NCBI RefSeq assembly: GCF_004135365.1
Contig: NZ_CP035492.1
Span: forward strand, 2,898,001 to 2,962,000
Length of the DNA stretch: 64,000 nucleotides
Direction: 5' to 3'
From: Paenibacillus protaetiae
Lineage (GTDB): Bacteria > Bacillota > Bacilli > Paenibacillales > Paenibacillaceae
Part shown: piece by piece, positions 62,873 through 64,000 of the stretch
How the letters are laid out: the number at the start of each line of letters is the position of its first letter
Numbering within the stretch: the first letter of the stretch is position 1
Translations under genes and position numbers: made by a program
The notes under the pieces: generated by a model
The model's input: the letters and a program-made list of their open reading frames with translations, nothing else
What the model was told of the DNA's origin: nothing
Databases searched by the model: none

Positions 62873-63379
62873 TTATAAATAAGCCCTGTATTTAGATTGA
62901 ATACTTTCTAATACATCTTGAACTTGTAATATTGGAATGCCTAGTCTGGTAGCCACCTTATTAATATTACGATCTTCCAGCATCAGTGAAATCACTTGCT
63001 TTTCCATTCGAGACAATTGATCTGTAAAGCAGTTTACATCAAAAAGAGTATCATCATATGGATCTGCCCTTAAAACATCATTTAATGTTGCTGAGACACT
63101 ATGAGGAGTTAAAGGTGCATCAAGTGAGATGATAGATTCCGGTTTTCTCATCGCCCATGCTTCTTTGTTCTTTTGTTTCAAAATTAATTTAACCTGAGAT
63201 AACATGTACTCTTTAAAACTTCCATGATGTGTCCTGTATGTACGGATAGCATGAATGATTGCGAATGTACCTTCTGCAATTCGATCCTCTAATTCCAACC
63301 CTTTATATGCTGCTTTACATTCCTGAGTGACAAGAGAAGTATAATATATTACAACATCTTGTTCGGTAATCTTTTGCAT
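62873..63379 (-). CDS. Small sigma-70-like protein (regions 2 and 4)
   Basis: The 168-residue protein has a region-2-like start (YKGLELEDRIAEGTFAIIHAIRTYRTHHGSFKEYMLSQV is seen here as DRIAEGTFAIIHAIRTY and HGSFKEYMLSQVK) and a region-4-like end (LSRMEKQVISLMLEDRNINK, VATRLGIPILQVQDVLESI). It resembles minor sigma factors of mobile elements or positive regulators in Firmicutes. It is AT-rich like the methyltransferase gene. The partner genes are unknown, as nothing downstream on this strand is clearly under its control. Confidence 0.75.
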   Translation of the reverse strand: MQKITEQDVVIYYTSLVTQECKAAYKGLELEDRIAEGTFAIIHAIRTYRTHHGSFKEYMLSQVKLILKQKNKEAWAMRKPESIISLDAPLTPHSVSATLNDVLRADPYDDTLFDVNCFTDQLSRMEKQVISLMLEDRNINKVATRLGIPILQVQDVLESIQSKYRAYL

Positions 63380-63391
63380 TATATTGTTCCT

Positions 63392-63650
63392 GGGATGAAT
63401 TACTTCGAATTCGAAACTTAGGTGCAGTCAGTTTACAGCACTTAATAGAACTTCTTAGACGGGCTTCTCTACACCCAGAAAAGCTGAATACAGCCTTAAT
63501 CAACAAAAATGAACAGTTAAAACCACCGGGATCGTTAAGGATCTTGCACAGAAATACGAAAAAAGAGCAATAGATTCGTTCAGTACCGAAAAGACGCCAA
63601 AGCAACAAGAAATCCTTCAGAAACTTCGAGCCATGGGGATGATAACTTAA
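63392..63650 (+). pseudogene. Relic with an RNA-polymerase alpha-CTD-like segment
   Basis: The plus strand reads WDELLRIRNLGAVSLQHLIE then LLRRASLHPEKLNTALINKN; after a frameshift it gives GIVKDLAQKYEKRAIDSFST and EKTPKQQEILQKLRAMGMIT to a stop. RIRNLGxxSLxxLxxxLR is the helix-hairpin-helix of the RNA polymerase alpha C-terminal domain. It lacks a visible start, because its 5' part overlaps the sigma-like gene on the other strand. Confidence 0.45.
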
Positions 63651-63681
63651 AAGGCCAGCATCCAAAAGGGGTGCTGGCCAA
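63650..63681. terminator. Hairpin after the alpha-CTD-like relic
   Basis: GGCCAGCA-TCCAAAAGGGG-TGCTGGCC, with TTTT on the reverse strand; a possible terminator for reverse-strand transcription from 64 kb. Confidence 0.6.
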
Positions 63682-63879
63682 TGTTACGATTTGAGAATTT
63701 TACATATACGTTTTCGGGATCTGTTATATTTTGAGTTTACACCGTTTTGGGGAAGCTTTCTGCGGTGTTTTCTTATTCAAACCCTTCTATGTCCTTTACT
63801 TCAAACCATTCTCCGTCTGAACCTCATGCTTTCCACTTTATCCATTTTTGAAGCTATTTACATGCCTTCGTGACTTTTC
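63682..63879. other. AT-rich stretch without supported gene
   Basis: A 60-codon plus-strand frame (63691-63873) has no ribosome site and unlikely composition. Nothing else is supported here. Confidence 0.4.
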
Positions 63880-63999
63880 TCACTCTTCTTCCTTTATTTT
63901 TACAGCTATATAAGCCGTAAAGCTAATTAGCGTTAATAAAGCACATATCTTAAGCAGTCTTTCCATTTGCACAACATTTACATTTATTAATAAATACCT
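63880..63999 (-). CDS. Partial small membrane protein at window edge
   Basis: The reverse strand gives ...NVVQMERLLKICALLTLISF then TAYIAVKIKEEE and a stop, one membrane helix with a charged tail. It either starts at the internal ATG (28 residues, no clear ribosome site) or continues beyond the window. Family unknown. Confidence 0.3.
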   Translation of the reverse strand, partial: RYLLINVNVVQMERLLKICALLTLISFTAYIAVKIKEEE

Positions 64000-64000
64000 G

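Noticed and set aside
63691-63873. 60-codon plus-strand frame at the window end
   Set aside because: No ribosome site, Leu/Phe-rich by base composition, no homology recognised.
1-64000. tRNA, rRNA or CRISPR arrays
   Set aside because: Reading both strands gave no tRNA-like T-loop/acceptor pattern, no rRNA signature and no regularly spaced short repeats.

Overview
The window looks like a chromosomal segment of a spore-forming, low-to-mid-GC Firmicute, most likely Paenibacillus or a close relative. The grounds are strong GGAGG-type ribosome binding sites, T-box leaders, an S-layer-anchored modular xylanase, YheC/D and DUF4183 spore-type proteins, a YdjG/YdjI-like pair, and a yvgKLM-like molybdate locus without modC. 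Most of it has the GC-rich codon use of that genus. The last ~4 kb (60.4-64 kb) is clearly more AT-rich and carries a DNA methyltransferase-nuclease fusion, a serine-recombinase scar and a sigma-like gene, so it reads as a decayed acquired island.

Layout. 0-9 kb: end of a polysaccharide deacetylase, a frameshifted thrS behind an intact-looking T-box leader, an orphan sporulation-type sensor kinase, and a five-gene operon (response regulator, kinase, ABC ATPase, two ABC-2 permeases) of the peptide-antibiotic immunity type. 9-11.7 kb: an hflX GTPase gene behind a ~430-nt leader with a 12-codon reading frame (containing Arg-Val-Arg) and an intrinsic terminator, then a small alarmone synthetase. 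11.8-14.8 kb: molybdate regulator divergent from modAB, with a palindrome in the modA leader. 14.9-19.9 kb: thioredoxin-like, HAD, MsrA, SET-domain, cupin, DUF6492 and PAP2 genes. 20-25.4 kb: a sugar porter, a 451-bp IS3-type relic sitting inside the loop of the porter's terminator, an MFS/LysR divergent pair and an SDR. 25.5-32.7 kb: a domain-swapped GH3 glucosidase and a 1281-residue xylanase with two CBM22 copies identical over 398 bp of DNA. 32.7-39.8 kb: DUF423, ung, two DUF4183 genes, an ECF sigma/anti-sigma pair with a probable self-promoter, a YgjP-like peptidase, and T-box-controlled leuA. 39.9-52.3 kb: a long reverse-strand operon (secreted beta/gamma-crystallin-Vps62 protein, OppABCDF-type transporter, frameshifted DUF5054 glycosidase-like gene) with its own GntR/LacI-type regulator and shared 13-bp repeats. 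52.4-60.4 kb: YdjG/YdjI-like pair, alditol-oxidase-like flavoprotein, a region of gene relics (Mn-catalase and two MFS fragments), a serine hydrolase and spore-type proteins.

How genes work together. Three transcription-attenuation leaders are visible: two T-boxes sensing uncharged tRNA (thrS, leuA) and one that probably senses ribosome-targeting antibiotics (hflX). The GH3 and GH10 enzymes suggest xylan or hemicellulose use. The 52-40 kb operon appears to couple a secreted calcium-binding protein to uptake of an unidentified oligomer and to an intracellular glycosidase-like enzyme. Several genes (thrS, DUF5054, Mn-catalase, small ORFs) carry single frameshifts; whether these are biological or sequencing errors cannot be told from the sequence alone. 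All functional statements are family-level inferences from sequence reading; no search was run.
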